NCBI GenBank assembly: GCA_017795085.1
Contig: CP051246.1
Location: 620,001-684,000, forward strand
DNA: 64,000 nt
Source: Salegentibacter sp.
GTDB lineage: Bacteria; Bacteroidota; Bacteroidia; Flavobacteriales; Flavobacteriaceae
Reading direction: 5' to 3'
The translations under genes were made by a program, and so were the position numbers. How positions within the stretch are numbered: position 1 is the stretch's first letter; every line of letters starts with the position of its first letter. Shown here one piece after another: positions 1 to 8,972 of this stretch. The notes beneath the pieces were generated by a model. It ran no database searches. It saw only the letters and a list, made by a program, of their open reading frames with translations, and was not told where the DNA came from.

Positions 1-28
1 ATTCTTATAGTTATAAAATTGAAACATA

Positions 29-802
29 ATGAATATATTAATTATCTACGCTCATCCCGAACCAAAATCACTTAATGGAACCATAAAGGACTTTTATGTT
101 TCTTATTTTGAGGGTAACGGGCATCAAGTAAAAGTATCCGACCTGTACGCGATGAAATGGAAGGCGTCAGCTGACGGAAGTGATTTCACAACCTACAACC
201 AGAAAAAGCGATTGCACTATATGCAAAGTTCCGGTGAGGCATTTGCCAATGGAACACAGACCAAAGACATCACTCAAGAACAAGAAAAAATCCTTTGGGC
301 GGACTTGATTATCTTCCAGTTTCCTCTTTGGTGGTTTGGGATGCCGGCCATAATGAAAGGTTGGGTGGACAGGGTGTTTGCATTTGGATTTGCCTATGGT
401 ACCGGCAAGTATGGTGGAAAATATTGGGGCAACCGATATGGGGACGGTCCATTAATGGGAAAAAAAGCTATGCTATCCATTACCATAGGTGGGCGTAAAC
501 CTCAATACGAAGAAACCGGAATTAACGGGCATATTAATGACCTATTATTTCCCATTCAACACGGGATGTTATGGTATGCAGGTATCAGCATCATTCCCCC
601 AGAAGTATTATACCAAGTACACAACATTTCAGAAACCAACTTAGAGGATTATTTGGAAACATTGAAAAACAAACTTAACAATATACAAAGTGTCCCTACA
701 ATTCCTTATCGTTTTCAAAATCAAGGGGACTATAACGAACAACAACAACTCAAATCCGAAATGCTAAATGGAAAAAGTGGATTTTCCATACATTTGAAAT
801 AG
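29..802 (+). CDS. NAD(P)H oxidoreductase, flavodoxin-like fold (NQO1/KefF/MdaB type)
   Basis: A 257-aa protein with a flavodoxin-like fold. The N-terminus NILIIYAHPEPKSLNGTI is the FMN/FAD phosphate-binding strand-loop of the NAD(P)H dehydrogenase (quinone) family. The segment QFPLWWFGMPAIMKGWVDRVF (about residues 97-117) is the family signature around the flavin ring. Members transfer two electrons from NAD(P)H to quinones or other electrophiles in the cytoplasm. Length fits the family. No promoter can be read because the window starts 28 bases upstream. The next gene is convergent. The fold and signature are seen; the physiological substrate is not determinable. Confidence 0.88.
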   Translation: MNILIIYAHPEPKSLNGTIKDFYVSYFEGNGHQVKVSDLYAMKWKASADGSDFTTYNQKKRLHYMQSSGEAFANGTQTKDITQEQEKILWADLIIFQFPLWWFGMPAIMKGWVDRVFAFGFAYGTGKYGGKYWGNRYGDGPLMGKKAMLSITIGGRKPQYEETGINGHINDLLFPIQHGMLWYAGISIIPPEVLYQVHNISETNLEDYLETLKNKLNNIQSVPTIPYRFQNQGDYNEQQQLKSEMLNGKSGFSIHLK

Positions 803-988
803 AGGATTGTGAGAAAAGAAAAAAACAATCCGATAACATTGGTAACCGTTGCTCAAGCCTCTAATTTTCTTCTCTGAACCAGTTTTTAAGAAACTTTGCG
901 GCTTTTTAAGCAAGCTTTGCTTCTTCCACCGAAACTATAGGTTGATAAAAAAGGAGCTTTAGAATAGCCTGAAAAGTTTAACTCAATA

Positions 989-1022
989 AAAAACTCCCGG
1001 AGATTTAATCCGGGAGTTTTTA
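989..1022. terminator. Bidirectional Rho-independent terminator
   Basis: A perfect stem (AAAACTCCCGGA with TCCGGGAGTTTT) has A/T runs on both sides. It lies between the convergent oxidoreductase and DUF4382 genes and can end transcription from either. Confidence 0.85.
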
Positions 1023-1045
1023 TATTTACTGAAATAATTTCTTCT

Positions 1046-1999
1046 CTAAATACTTAGCAGGCCGCTAAAAACCACATTTATTTCAACTTCGGTATTTGAT
1101 TCCAGTGAAATATTGAGTAGACTAAGGTCGGTTTCCCCAGTTGCTGTAGCTTCAATCTCTCCCTCAAATTCGAGTTGTCCATCCTGGTCGGAATCGGTAT
1201 AAGAAACAAAATGAAGTTCATAATCAGATTCTTCCATAAAATGTAAAGAGAAATCGCTGCTATTTTCAGCAACTATACTGCTATTTACCGCATTTGCAAA
1301 GCGAAGTCCATTATTAGCTTCAGCTTCACTTTCTTCATAGGTTCCTGCTTCATAGGCATACACGACTACAGTTTCGTTTTCGGCTTCCCCAAAGTCAGTC
1401 ACGCTACCTGAAATCACTCCGGTTTCAGCTGATTGTACTGCCCTTATGCTATTACTAAGTTGACTATCGGAAGCAAATGCATACTCCCCTTCATTAGCAG
1501 TAAGCATTTTTCGCAAGTTGAAATCAAGGACTATTTCATTATCGTTATTTTCTGCAATCTCAACATCATCATTAACAACTATTTCTGATGAACTGCTGGT
1601 GATAGCATGTGCTTCCCCATCGGCGGTAAGTACATAATTCCCGGGGGAATCTCCGCTGGCATCGCTCTCGTTATCGAGTACCAGGCTAATATCAGATGTT
1701 GCTCCGCTTTCTAAGTTTAAGCTTCCTAATGGCTCAGTACTGCCACTGTGCAAGCTACTTATTTCAAAAGTAGTTTTTGAGAAATTATCAATAGCTTCTC
1801 CATTTACTATTACTTCTGCCACGGTTATAAACACGCCCTCCACTTCGGCATTATCTAATGGAGAATCTGTGATATAAACCTTGGTCTCATAAGTTTCTTC
1901 CCCTGAATTTAAATCATTATCATCATCAGAACAAGACATCATCAAAAGTCCGATACATATAAATAATAATCCAGGTTTAAATACATGTTTAAAATTCAT
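1046..1999 (-). CDS. DUF4382 domain lipoprotein
   Basis: A secreted lipoprotein with signal peptide and lipobox (LLMMSC) followed by an acidic stretch (DDDND), typical of Bacteroidota surface lipoproteins. Residues about 35-200 match the DUF4382 pattern: an ITDSP motif followed by VEGVFITVAEV. The C-terminal half is acidic and contains beta-rich, carboxypeptidase-regulatory-like sequence (SGSVTDFGEAENETVVVYAY). I chose the ATG seven codons inside the longer TTG-initiated frame because it gives a normal signal peptide. Function is unknown. The family assignment comes from motif recognition, not a search. Confidence 0.8.
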   Translation of the reverse strand: MNFKHVFKPGLLFICIGLLMMSCSDDDNDLNSGEETYETKVYITDSPLDNAEVEGVFITVAEVIVNGEAIDNFSKTTFEISSLHSGSTEPLGSLNLESGATSDISLVLDNESDASGDSPGNYVLTADGEAHAITSSSSEIVVNDDVEIAENNDNEIVLDFNLRKMLTANEGEYAFASDSQLSNSIRAVQSAETGVISGSVTDFGEAENETVVVYAYEAGTYEESEAEANNGLRFANAVNSSIVAENSSDFSLHFMEESDYELHFVSYTDSDQDGQLEFEGEIEATATGETDLSLLNISLESNTEVEINVVFSGLLSI

Positions 2000-2665
2000 A
2001 ATACATTGGTTTTTGCGCAAAGGCGCAAGGTTACATTAATAGATTTAGGTATTCTTTTTTGTCACTAGTTTATTTACAACCAAAAACGAGGCCGAGCTTA
2101 AAATGTTATCTTAAAATCTTAAAATTTGAAGTAGAGTTGATCGTAAAAGAATAGTTTTGTAGACTAATTTTAGTGAAAAGCCAGTTTGTCAAATTGGCAA
2201 TTTTAGGGGCCAAACGATAAATTTAGATAAAGATTGAGATAGTAATTAAGAAATAACTACCGCCAATAACTACAGATCGTGTGACCGATATGGCCCAACA
2301 TGAATGCACGGTTGAGTAAACCGGTTCTTTGCCGGTTAGCCATATATGGGGATTAGTCTGTTTTTCGGAGGTCAAATTTGTTAGGTAGGGCACCTAACCT
2401 CTATGCACAATTTCAGGTTTTGCTATTAATCGATGGTGCAGCTGCTTTTTACTGGGACTTACAGGATTTACTGTCATTTTGATCGTTTTGCTCATAGGTT
2501 TCCTGTTACGCCCGGAAGGATCGTTTTTCATACTCATTTATTTGATTGTTTTCTTAGTTTTCCAACCTGTGAGGGAAAAGGTACTGCTATCTGAAATTTA
2601 ATAACTTAGCAATTAAATATTAATTTTGGAGTAGCAGGGGCTAAGCTACGCAGCAAGATAAACCG
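2000..2665 (+). other. Intergenic stretch with a decayed membrane-protein fragment
   Basis: No intact gene is visible. On the plus strand, 2398-2601 is an open frame without a start codon, encoding about 65 residues. Its second half is two hydrophobic segments joined by an RPEG loop (FTVILIVLLIGFLLRPEG, then an FFILIYLIVFLVFQP segment) and it ends in VREKVLLSEI. It looks like the C-terminus of a lost membrane protein. Two small hairpins (AACCGG/CCGGTT near 2320 and TTAGGT/ACCTAA near 2380) lie just before it. The family is not recognised. Confidence 0.4.
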
Positions 2666-3175
2666 ATGAAAAATTTAGTTATAATAATAACATTGTTTCT
2701 AAGTCTGACTTCAGTAAGTCAAGAACTCTCCGTTCCCGAAATTCAGGTAGAAGTTGAAAAAATAAATTCAGACAACGGTCTAGAACATCACATTTTTGAT
2801 ACAAACGAAATTTACAATCGAACTACTGATGGTGGCGGATCTTTTGAGGTCTGGATGGATAAAGGAAATGTCAAAAAGATAACGCAGACTCTTTTTCTCT
2901 CAAACGGACAATTTATAACCACGGTTTATCTTACAAATGAACAACCAATATTAATTACAGAAACGGAAAAGCATTTTCAGTGGAATAAGGATCTTACCGA
3001 AATTGATTATGATAAAGAGTTGGAAACTAATTATTCAGAGCTAATTTATTCTTATAATTGGGATAAAGATCCGATTAAAGTGGAAACAAATGGGGAAAGC
3101 CTGAGAAGGGAAGCAGTTTGTGGTATAAGTGATTACTGGGAGCTTTTGGAGACTGCAAAAAAGGCGGTGGATTGA
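2666..3175 (+). CDS. Small secreted protein, unknown function
   Basis: 169 aa. An N-terminal signal peptide (MKNLVIIITLFLSLTSVSQ) has a probable cleavage site after VSQ, with no lipobox. The mature part is acidic, with alternating polar/hydrophobic strands and a single late cysteine. I do not recognise a family. It is the first of the plus-strand genes separated by attC-like repeats and is directly followed by one such repeat, so it is a candidate gene cassette. The start is the first ATG in frame and gives a clean signal peptide. Confidence 0.6.
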   Translation: MKNLVIIITLFLSLTSVSQELSVPEIQVEVEKINSDNGLEHHIFDTNEIYNRTTDGGGSFEVWMDKGNVKKITQTLFLSNGQFITTVYLTNEQPILITETEKHFQWNKDLTEIDYDKELETNYSELIYSYNWDKDPIKVETNGESLRREAVCGISDYWELLETAKKAVD

Positions 3176-3189
3176 AGAAAATCCTGCTG

Positions 3190-3310
3190 TCAACAGTATA
3201 AAAACAAAGATGCTTAAATTAGGGGAAAACCCGGAGTCAGCGCTCGCTTGCTACGCCTGATTTTGAAATATCTGCCTTGTTCCACGGCTGTTTAGATGGG
3301 ATCTGAGACA
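3190..3310 (+). repeat. attC-like repeat A (degenerate right half)
   Basis: The left half (about 3200-3264, core GCTCGCTTGCTACGCCTGAT) is nearly identical to repeat B over some 60 bp, including an upstream AAACAAAGATGCTTAAA stretch. The right half (3265-3310, with CTTGTTCCACGGCTGTTTAG) is a diverged version of the CTTGCnnnCGGCACAGTTTTTAT half seen in repeats B and C. It sits immediately downstream of a cassette-like gene. Confidence 0.55.
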
Positions 3311-3414
3311 CCATGTAAACGGGGCACGGATCTTAAAAGAAGTCATTTATTTTGGTCCGCTCCAATCAACTGTTCCTGTTTTCTATTATCTTGGGCGGGT
3401 AAGGAAAATAGCAG

Positions 3415-3475
3415 ACAACACCATCTAACTGCAATAGCCTCGAAAATGTGCCTACAGCAGTTAGATACACGTTGG
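3415..3475 (+). repeat. Short attC-like palindrome F
   Basis: A 10-bp perfect inverted repeat, ATCTAACTGC (3423-3432) and GCAGTTAGAT (3457-3466), is bracketed by AAC (3417-3419) and GTT (3471-3473). This AAC...GTT layout and the 24-nt loop resemble a short integron attC site. The right box GTTGGCC differs from the GTTRRRY consensus at one position. It lies in the gap between the secreted protein and the ArsR-like gene. Confidence 0.45.
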
Positions 3476-3619
3476 CCGTTATTGTACAGCGACACCCACC
3501 GAACAGACAATTCACTAAACCTTTTTAGACCATTTTAAAAAAAATGTAATAAGATTTGCGAAACCAAAAAGTTGCATATATATTTGCAACCAATTGGTTT
3601 CTTAAGTAATTCATTAAAA

Positions 3620-3894
3620 ATGAAGCAAGACGTTTTTCAAGCTATTGCAGACCCGACAGGCAGGGCAATCCTCGTATTGATTGCGGCACAGGCATTAACA
3701 CCTAACGCATGGGCAGATGAATTTGATATAACATGCCAGGCTGTTTCTAAACATATCAAAATCCTGAACGACTGTGAATTATTGGAACAAGAAAAAAAGT
3801 AGGCAGGGAAATCTTCTATCAACTGAAAGTTGACAAAATGAAAGAAATAGATAAATGGTTAGAGCAGTTTAGAAAAATTTGGGATAACCAATAG
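3620..3894 (+). pseudogene. ArsR-family HTH regulator, frameshifted
   Basis: Residues 1-60 (MKQDVFQAIADPTGRAIL...) are the winged-helix start of an ArsR regulator of the type paired with SRPBCC proteins; VSKHIKIL is the recognition helix. The frame stops at 3802. The second half continues in another frame (VGREIFYQLKVDKMKEIDKWLEQFRKIW) to the stop at 3892-3894. The break is at a run of seven A (3792-3798); eight would restore one reading frame of about 91 aa. Even restored it ends earlier than typical 105-110-aa relatives. Either a sequencing slip or a real mutation is possible. It heads a three-gene unit with the SRPBCC gene. Confidence 0.75.
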
Positions 3895-3927
3895 ACAATT
3901 TATTATTAACAATCAAAAACAAGGAAA

Positions 3928-4422
<495 letters not shown>

Positions 4423-4424
4423 AT

Positions 4425-4634
4425 ATGATTTTCGTTTTCAAGACATCTGTCAAAAACAAAATACAGGCAAAAAAGCTTAAATCACAAATTGACAACGTGT
4501 TGCCAAAAGCAAAATGGAATTTTGACTTTGAAGATTGCGACAATATTTTGCGTATTGAAAGCGAAGAAAATATTGTTGCGAAAATTACAACTTTGCTGAA
4601 AACTCACAATTTTGACTGCGAAGAATTAGTATAA
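4425..4634 (+). CDS. 69-aa ferredoxin-like-fold protein, unknown
   Basis: It begins two bases after the SRPBCC stop, so it is almost certainly co-translated. The sequence (VFKTSVKNKIQAKKLKSQID... ending VAKITTLLKTHNFDCEELV) suggests a beta-alpha-beta-beta-alpha-beta layout like small HMA-type domains, but the metal-binding CxxC is absent (single cysteines in FEDCDN and FDCEE). Function is unknown. The fixed spacing to the SRPBCC gene suggests a joint role. Confidence 0.6.
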   Translation: MIFVFKTSVKNKIQAKKLKSQIDNVLPKAKWNFDFEDCDNILRIESEENIVAKITTLLKTHNFDCEELV

Positions 4635-4637
4635 AAA

Positions 4638-4830
4638 ACAACGAGCGGCTAACATCAGCCATAGCAAATGCAGGCGAAAGTACCAGCCGCAAAGTTGGTG
4701 CTTCCATCACGCCAAAGCTACGCTTTGACGTTTATAGGAAAAGTTAAACATAAAGGCGTGGGTTCGTGCCTGGCGGAAAGGAAAGTGCCTTGAAGCCCTG
4801 CACTTGTCATAGCCGCGGCCCGTTACCACT
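4638..4830 (+). repeat. Large attC-like inverted repeat E
   Basis: Between two plus-strand genes is a long imperfect palindrome. The left arm has AACGAGCGGCT then AGCCATAGCAAATGCAGG (4640-4674). The right arm reads CCTGCACTTGTCATAGCCG then GCCCGTT (about 4797-4823). The arms pair over some 25 bases with bulges, and the ends are AAC...GTT. The roughly 190-bp length and bulged arms recall large attC sites. The sequence differs from repeats A-D, so it is a second repeat family in the array. Confidence 0.5.
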
Positions 4831-4840
4831 AATTTAAAAA

Positions 4841-5455
4841 ATGAAGATACTATTATTTACAGCATTACTTCTCCTTATCATATTCTTGATTAAATATTTT
4901 GTTAGTTCAAAATGGAGAATAGGAATAAACTTATTGGTCGGTTTCGGGATTTTTATAGGTGTTTTGGTTTTAGGTTTAAATGCCCTGTTTGACGAAACTT
5001 TTGGAGCTTCAACACCAGTTAATGTTGGGACTCAAAACTTGACCAACGAAAACTTAAAAGTTTACGCAATTGCTTTCTGGGACAATAGCTGGAATAAAAC
5101 AGGAAATTATGTGACTTTTGACTCCGAAATCAAACCCAAAGAAGAATCAGATTTCTGGTTCGAAAATGACGGAACAAGTGAATTTTGGATTGTTGCAAAA
5201 AATGAAAATAACGGGATTGAGTATCTCCAGGTGATAAAGGAAAATGAAAGTGAATATGATGTTGAAATAACAGCAGATAAAAAAAATGATCCTGACAAAG
5301 TACAAATTGCACAAGAATTAACAACAAAGGCTGATAAAAAGCAACAAATGAAAAGATATGCTGTTTGGGCAAATATATTTTTAATCGGACTTCTGATCTT
5401 TAGCCTCTTCAAAATGAAAACTGGTGGCAACACTGCTAAAAACAAAGATGCTTAA
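4841..5455 (+). CDS. Membrane protein, unknown function
   Basis: 204 aa. Two N-terminal membrane segments (about residues 2-18 and 26-45) are followed by a 100-residue domain outside (VNVGTQNLTNENLKVYAI...), then one C-terminal segment (about 172-190, IFLIGLLIFSLF) and a short charged tail. No family is recognised. The stop codon lies inside the first conserved bases of attC-like repeat B (AAACAAAGATGCTTAA), the close gene-to-repeat packing expected of gene cassettes. Confidence 0.6.
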   Translation: MKILLFTALLLLIIFLIKYFVSSKWRIGINLLVGFGIFIGVLVLGLNALFDETFGASTPVNVGTQNLTNENLKVYAIAFWDNSWNKTGNYVTFDSEIKPKEESDFWFENDGTSEFWIVAKNENNGIEYLQVIKENESEYDVEITADKKNDPDKVQIAQELTTKADKKQQMKRYAVWANIFLIGLLIFSLFKMKTGGNTAKNKDA

Positions 5456-5542
5456 ACTAGGGCAAAATCGAAAGTCAGCGCTCGCTTGCTACGCCTGATT
5501 TTTCTAACGGAAAATCAAGCTTGCTAGCCGCACAGTTTTTAT
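5446..5542 (+). repeat. attC-like repeat B, 5' part (interrupted by group II intron)
   Basis: Contains the shared core GCTCGCTTGCTACGCCTGAT, the hairpin GATTTTTC-TAAC-GGAAAATC and the right-arm sequence GCCGCACAGTTTTTAT. The last part of the site is missing here and reappears after the intron at 7440-7455 (ACGAGATGTTATAGC). Joined, the site reads ...GTTTTTAT|ACGAGATG..., which matches repeat D (GTTTTTATACGGGGCATT) across the junction. Confidence 0.65.
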
Positions 5543-6080
5543 GTTTGCCGAGAAGCAATGACGGCAAAATATCATTGCATGCTGTATTTGAGATGGTGGA
5601 ATCCAATTTTACTGGACGGCCCACCGCAAGCGCTGTATAGGCAGGGCTTGCAAACCATCTAAAGGTGCTGTGGTAAAGAGCCATGGTGCTGAGCGTTTAG
5701 GAAAAGGTAAACCAACGAGTTTATCAGGTAAGGATAAAAGAGATGAACGAAAGTAAACCACTGAAGAGGTGCCGAGAAAGTGCTTACATTCTGTCAAAAG
5801 CTGTAAAGGTAAAAATGCAGTGACAAGCACGGCGGAAACCTATTTACTGGTTGTGAGGCAGGCGTCATTTAGGTGGCATGACTTTTATTCGGGCTCATTT
5901 ACGGAACTCGGGAACCTGTACAATAGTGTTAAGGGAAATGCACAATAGGATCAATCTAGAGGCAGAATATCAAGATATTGTTCAGGGACGGGCTAACCCG
6001 TAGTAGTGATGAAGTTCCTGTAATGGGAATGGAACGAAGGGTCAGGTTATACAGTTTAATAACATCTACCAACTCAAATT

Positions 6081-7404
6081 ATGAGGATGAGTTTATGGAA
6101 TGCAACAAAATCAATACCGATAAGCCGTCAAATGGTTTGGTCGGCTTATAAGAAGGTTAGAGCCAACAAAGGTAGCGCAGGTGTGGATTCTGTGAGCATG
6201 CAAGAATTTGATGCTAATAGATCCAGACACTTGTACAAACTTTGAAACCGTATGGCATCGGGGAGTTATTTCCCTCCTCCAGTCAAAGAAGTGGAAATCC
6301 CCAAGAAGGATGGAAAAATCCGCCAACTTGGAATTCCCACCATCAGCGACAGAATAGGACAAATGGTTATGAAGGACTATTTAGAACCTCGTTTTGAAAA
6401 GATTTTTAGCCCTAACTCTTACGGTTACCGACCAAACAAGAGCGCCCATCAGGCACTCGAAACGGACGTGAAAACTGCAGGAGACAGAACTGGGTTATAG
6501 ATCTTGACATCAAGGATTTCTTCAATACAATTGATCACCAAAAGTTGATGTTAGCAGTACGAAAACACGTCCCAGAAAACTGGGTGTGTCTTTATCTTGA
6601 ACGGTGGCTCGAAGCACCAGTGCTTAAAACATCTGGGGAGTTATACAGTCTAAGCAAGGCAAGGGAACGCCGCAAGGAGGGGTAGCAAGTCCTCTTCTGG
6701 CAAATTTATTCCTCCATTATGTTCTTGATAAATGGCTGGAACATACCGATGTGACAGTGAAATATGCCCGATATGCCGATGATTGCATATTGCACTGTCA
6801 AAGCAAAACCCACGCAGAACATATCCTTGGAGGGGTAAATAGGAGGTGGGAATCCTGCGGCTTAGAATTACATCCGGACAAAACAAAAATTGTCTACTGT
6901 AAGGACGGACGGTCGCAGGAGAGATGATTATCCTGTAGTGAAATTTGATTTTCTTGGATATTCTTTCCAACCTCGAACAACAAAATCCAGAAAGATAGGA
7001 AACTGTTTCTGGGCTATGACTGCGCTATAAGTATAAGTTCACGAAAACGCATTGCAGACAAATTAGAAGAGCTCAAATTTGAGGGAGTCAGCTTCAAAAG
7101 TATTGTAGGAATAGCTTATTATTTAAACCCGATTATTCGGGGATGGGTGAATTACTATGGTCGCTTCCGAAGATCTGAGCTCTCGAAAGTCTTCCGACTG
7201 TTGCGTATACGATTGATCAGGTGGGCAAGAAAACGGTATAAACGCTATAGAACAAGACTTAAACACGCCTACCAATGGCTGGATCGGGTAAGAAAACAGT
7301 TTACCTCTTTTACCACTGGAAGTTGGGCTTTTCTTGTTAAATTGGCTATGATTTGTATAACAGGAGCCGGGGATGATGCGAGAGTATCATGTCCGGATCT
7401 GTGA
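6081..7404 (+). pseudogene. ltrA: Group II intron reverse transcriptase/maturase, decayed
   Basis: Frame by frame the protein is recognisable. An N-terminal RT part (MRMSLWNATKSIPISRQMVW) reaches a TGA at 6243-6245 where relatives have Trp (LYKL*NRMASGSYFPP). RT blocks with IPKKDGKIRQLGIP and YGYRPNKSAHQAL follow, then a frameshift near 6480 and FFNTIDHQKLM. A frameshift near 6650 precedes TPQGGVASPLLANLF. The catalytic YADD is intact (6773-6784). More frameshifts follow near 6920 and 6995. The end is the maturase X domain (YYLNPIIRGWVNYYGRF...RWARKRYKRYRTRL). No HNH endonuclease domain follows. One stop plus at least four shifts mean no functional protein. Confidence 0.88.
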
Positions 7405-7439
7405 GAGACTTGGGGTGAAACTCCCCTTGTCTACTCGAC
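7364..7439 (+). ncRNA. Group II intron domains V and VI
   Basis: GAGCCGGGGATGATGCGAG followed by TATCATGTCCGGATC (7364-7399) folds as domain V; the AGC catalytic triad lies in GAGCCG. One lower-stem pair is a G-A mismatch. GACTTGGGG-TGAAA-CTCCCCTTGTC (about 7407-7431) is the domain VI hairpin, followed by TACTCGAC at the intron end. The maturase frame overlaps domain V, as is common for these introns. Confidence 0.72.
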
Positions 7440-7462
7440 ACGAGATGTTATAGCTAATTTAG

Positions 7463-8152
7463 ATGAAACATTATCTTAAAAAATATTTTAGAATCTGGTG
7501 GATACCTATTTTATCCTTTTCAATTCCAATGATAATTTTCATTTTTGGAAGTTTACTTGAAAGTGATTTTATAGTTGATTTATCTCTATGGACGTTTCTT
7601 ATAAATATTATTGGCACTGTTATGTCAGGAATTGTCCAGATTTGGATTAAAAAATGGCACTTAATAATTCCTCAAATATTAATCACTGGTTTTATTATAT
7701 TTTTTGTCCTCTTCAAATTTATTTTTTCCCCACCGGATTATTATGGAGCGAACAAAACTATTCCAACAGACATAGAAATATCTGATCCGCTCGACAGAGA
7801 ACCGGATAAAGAAGATTTTGAAGATTCCGACTTGATAATTGCTGGACTTTTTCAACCTGGAATTTATAGTTATTATACTGCCTATAAGCCTAAAGAGGCT
7901 GGTTATTTTTATATAAAAGCTTTTGAAGTCACAACGAATGATCGCTTGTCTAAAGGGCGTATGGAGGAAAGCTCTAAAATCATAGTAACGGACTTAAATC
8001 AGGAATTCTATGAAGGAGAATTCACTATTTATGAAGGCTCTTGGGGAGACAAATATGCAGGACGAATAGAATTATGGTTTAAACCTTCCAAAACAAAAAA
8101 AGATTATAAAGTAGCTAAGAGAAATTATATTGTTGAAGGATGGATGAGATAA
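7463..8152 (+). CDS. Membrane protein, unknown function
   Basis: 229 aa. Three hydrophobic segments occupy the first 90 residues (about 14-31, 38-58 and 69-89). A soluble domain follows with a tyrosine-rich segment (FQPGIYSYYTAYKPKEAGYFYIKAFE) and a beta-rich end. No family is recognised. It starts 23 bases after the intron and is followed within 10 bases by attC-like repeat C, so it has the gene-plus-repeat form of a cassette. Start is the first ATG; no strong ribosome binding site is seen, as is usual in Bacteroidota. Confidence 0.6.
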   Translation: MKHYLKKYFRIWWIPILSFSIPMIIFIFGSLLESDFIVDLSLWTFLINIIGTVMSGIVQIWIKKWHLIIPQILITGFIIFFVLFKFIFSPPDYYGANKTIPTDIEISDPLDREPDKEDFEDSDLIIAGLFQPGIYSYYTAYKPKEAGYFYIKAFEVTTNDRLSKGRMEESSKIIVTDLNQEFYEGEFTIYEGSWGDKYAGRIELWFKPSKTKKDYKVAKRNYIVEGWMR

Positions 8153-8160
8153 AACTGGCT

Positions 8161-8274
8161 ACAACAATGCTAAATTCAGTCTCAAATCGAACTTCGGGTG
8201 TGTTTGCTGCGCCTGATTTTCCGCAGGAAATCATCTCTTGCAATCGGCACAGTTTTTATGGGACGTTATGTGCA
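8161..8274 (+). repeat. attC-like repeat C
   Basis: Begins ACAACAATGCT and ends ACGTTATGTGC, giving AAC...GTT ends. The centre is a near-perfect hairpin, GATTTTCC-GC-AGGAAATC (about 8215-8232). The flanks TTTGCTGCGCCT and CTTGCAATCGGCACAGTTTTTATG match repeat B at most positions. This is the cleanest uninterrupted copy of the family. The remaining bases to 8463 show no gene. Confidence 0.62.
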
Positions 8275-8463
8275 ATCCTCCCTATACCATACCATTGACT
8301 CCCAAAGCTAACGGGATGATAAGCGGAGGGACAAAAAGAGTAATGAAATTTATATTGTGATAAATTGATATTTAACTATTTATAAAACGTTAGTCAGAAG
8401 CGAGAAAAAATACTCGTCCAATTTTCGGTTGCCAGTAAACTTTCATAAGAGCAATTTTGCCTT

Positions 8464-8970
8464 ATGGAATTACACAAAAAATATATCACATTTTTAGTGC
8501 TATTGTCGATACCACTAACAGGTTTTGCCCAAGAACTGAAATCAAATTTGTTCTTAAGGACACCTCAAGTTATCAATTACAATATCAATAAAAATGACAT
8601 AGCTTATACTTCTATTATCTCAATAGGCGCAGGCCTTTCCCATAAATCAAAATTTATTGAACTGGCTACCTTTATAAGTGAAGACGACATTTATGGGTTT
8701 TATACATTTTTCGGAACTACTTTAAAAACCACGGAATTAAAAACAAACTTAAACCTGCATATCAATTGGTTTGGAGAAGTAACTTATGTTCCTGAGCAAA
8801 ACCAAAATTCAGATTCTTTTATCTATACAACTGGAGTTTGTTTTTTTCTCAACCATAACTTTGAATGGGGTTCCATAGGCATTCCGCTATGTCTTGGGTT
8901 TGCTTATAGCAATGAGACAATCAGCCTAAATACACGTACAATTCTTAACCTATCACTAAATCTTAATTAA
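8464..8970 (+). CDS. Secreted, probable outer-membrane beta-barrel protein
   Basis: 168 aa with a signal peptide (MELHKKYITFLVLLSIPLTGFAQ, cut after FAQ). The mature protein alternates short amphipathic strands with turns (IISIGAGLSHKSKF, LKTNLNLHINWFGEV, NTRTILNLSLNLN) and ends in a hydrophobic/polar strand, as small outer-membrane barrels do. No named family is recognised. It is first of a tightly packed set: the next gene starts two bases after its stop, suggesting co-transcription with the PEP-mutase-like and Ada genes. Confidence 0.55.
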   Translation: MELHKKYITFLVLLSIPLTGFAQELKSNLFLRTPQVINYNINKNDIAYTSIISIGAGLSHKSKFIELATFISEDDIYGFYTFFGTTLKTTELKTNLNLHINWFGEVTYVPEQNQNSDSFIYTTGVCFFLNHNFEWGSIGIPLCLGFAYSNETISLNTRTILNLSLNLN

Positions 8971-8972
8971 AA

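Larger units (their letters stand above)
5543..7439 (+). mobile_element. Group II intron (about 1.9 kb) inserted in an attC-like repeat
   Basis: Comprises a structured 5' region (about 5543-6080), a reverse-transcriptase/maturase reading frame (6081-7404, decayed), then domain V and VI RNA sequence. The 3' end TCTACTCGAC is typical of bacterial group II introns. The 5' end GTTTGCC departs by one base from the usual GTGYG. Boundaries were set by comparison with the uninterrupted repeats C and D, not by structure prediction, so they could move by a few bases. The 5' region has many short GC-rich inverted segments consistent with domain I. The protein frame lies on the plus strand, like the neighbouring genes. 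Confidence 0.7.

Noticed and set aside
295..498. Overlapping frame inside the NAD(P)H oxidoreductase gene
   Set aside because: A shadow frame of a well-supported gene with no independent support; the same applies to many other overlapping frames in the window.
3296..3538. 80-codon open frame in the gap after repeat A
   Set aside because: Low-complexity composition for a protein, overlaps palindrome F, no family pattern; explained better as non-coding repeat DNA.
3792..3798. Programmed frameshifting in the ArsR-like gene
   Set aside because: The A7 tract could slip, but there is no stimulatory structure visible and relatives encode the protein in one frame; mutation or base-calling error is simpler.
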